Positions 12,352 to 12,620 of a stretch of 12,620 nt of DNA are shown here, piece after piece. The stretch lies in assembly GCA_046727755.1 (NCBI GenBank), contig JBKPDG010000127.1, positions 1 through 12,620 on the forward strand. Reading direction: 5' to 3'. The notes beneath the pieces are model-generated. The model saw only the letters and a list, made by a program, of their open reading frames with translations. It was not told the DNA's origin and did no database searches. Position 1 is the first letter of the stretch. The number at the start of each line of letters is the position of its first letter. Origin of the DNA: JALZAA01 sp046727755 (GTDB lineage: Bacteria; Actinomycetota; Acidimicrobiia; IMCC26256; JACDBD01). Made by a program: the position numbers and the translations under genes.

Positions 12352-12620
12352 ACGTACCGGCTGATGTAGCCGCGGGCGCGGAACACAGCCAGCATCCGCA
12401 CGACGAACCACACCGATGCCACCGCCAGCACGAACGCGCCGGCGGCGGCGATCCCCAGTTCGCCCCACGGCAGCGTGTCGCCGTCGAGCACCGCGCGCGC
12501 GGCGGCGAAGATGTGCGTCAACGGCAGCACGCGGCCGATCGGCTGGAGGATGCCGGGGAGCGCGCTGACCGGGTAGAAGATTCCCGACAGCGGCATGAGC
12601 ATCGCCAGCAAACCCCAGGC
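12348..12620 (-). CDS. ABC-2 type transporter permease, C-terminal part (5' end outside window)
   Basis: The frame is open to the window edge, so at least 90 C-terminal residues are visible and the start lies beyond it; the TTG at 12611 is internal. LMPLSGIFYPVSALPGILQPIGRVLPLTHIFAAARAVLDG is the conserved last third of ABC-2 permeases of the NodJ/DrrB type, with a re-entrant Pro-rich segment. One transmembrane helix follows (AAAGAFVLAVASVWFVVRML), and the tail is short and basic (RARGYISRYV). Such a permease pairs with an ATP-binding subunit, expected on the - strand just right of the window, to export drugs, polysaccharides or lipids; the substrate cannot be told from this part. Its stop lies in the shared palindrome with the phosphotransferase gene. 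Confidence 0.85.
   Translation of the reverse strand, partial: AWGLLAMLMPLSGIFYPVSALPGILQPIGRVLPLTHIFAAARAVLDGDTLPWGELGIAAAGAFVLAVASVWFVVRMLAVFRARGYISRYV

Noticed and set aside
1..12620. Defence island, prophage, CRISPR array or mobile element
   Set aside because: No transposase, integrase, regular repeats, nuclease or toxin signatures were seen, and base composition is even across the window.

Overview
The window is about 12.6 kb of very GC-rich, densely packed chromosome with strong third-position G/C. A WhiB-type iron-sulfur regulator, frequent GTG/TTG starts and apparently leaderless promoters (a TANNNT hexamer exactly 6 nt before the start codon) point to an actinomycete. The mix of acyl-CoA-type enzymes would fit an environmental lineage such as the Acidimicrobiia, but that finer placement is a guess. 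I see no rRNA, tRNA, CRISPR array, insertion sequence, phage gene or compositional island.

Layout, left to right: the end of a HAD-family hydrolase (+, 1-610) meets the TldD/PmbA peptidase pair (-, 659-3407) across a strong hairpin. TldD is divergent from a FlK-like hotdog thioesterase and a one-pass membrane protein (+, 3456-4378). These run with no gap into a ThDP-dependent acetolactate synthase/2-hydroxyacyl-CoA lyase-like enzyme, which is translationally coupled to an alpha/beta-hydrolase (-, 4379-6840). Divergent from the hydrolase is a tight + run: flippase-like membrane protein, PAP2/inositol-phosphotransferase-like membrane enzyme and a VOC protein (6922-9502). This meets a LapA-domain protein and a LysR regulator (-, 9504-10731). 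Divergent from LysR are a WhiB protein and an APH-type phosphotransferase (+, 10912-12338), which converge on the C-terminal end of an ABC-2 permease (-, 12348-12620, cut by the window edge).

The genes therefore alternate regularly between divergent promoter regions (three) and convergent ends (four), with almost no non-coding DNA. Two of the three divergent regions share one feature: a symmetric TANNNTA box that reads as a -10 element on both strands. It would give a leaderless mRNA on the + side and a leadered mRNA with a Shine-Dalgarno sequence on the - side.

Functionally the window looks mostly like core metabolism and envelope genes. Several enzymes would plausibly act on acyl-CoA or small hydroxy/keto acids (thioesterase, ThDP lyase, alpha/beta-hydrolase, methylmalonyl-CoA-epimerase-like VOC protein, ACAD10-like HAD and APH kinase), but a single pathway cannot be proven from the sequence. 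The membrane trio (flippase-like, PAP2-like, LapA) suggests envelope lipid or glycolipid work. I did not find a clearly new defence or mobile system. The most original signals are regulatory: the shared bidirectional -10 boxes, palindromes at gene ends, and a LysR-type operator.
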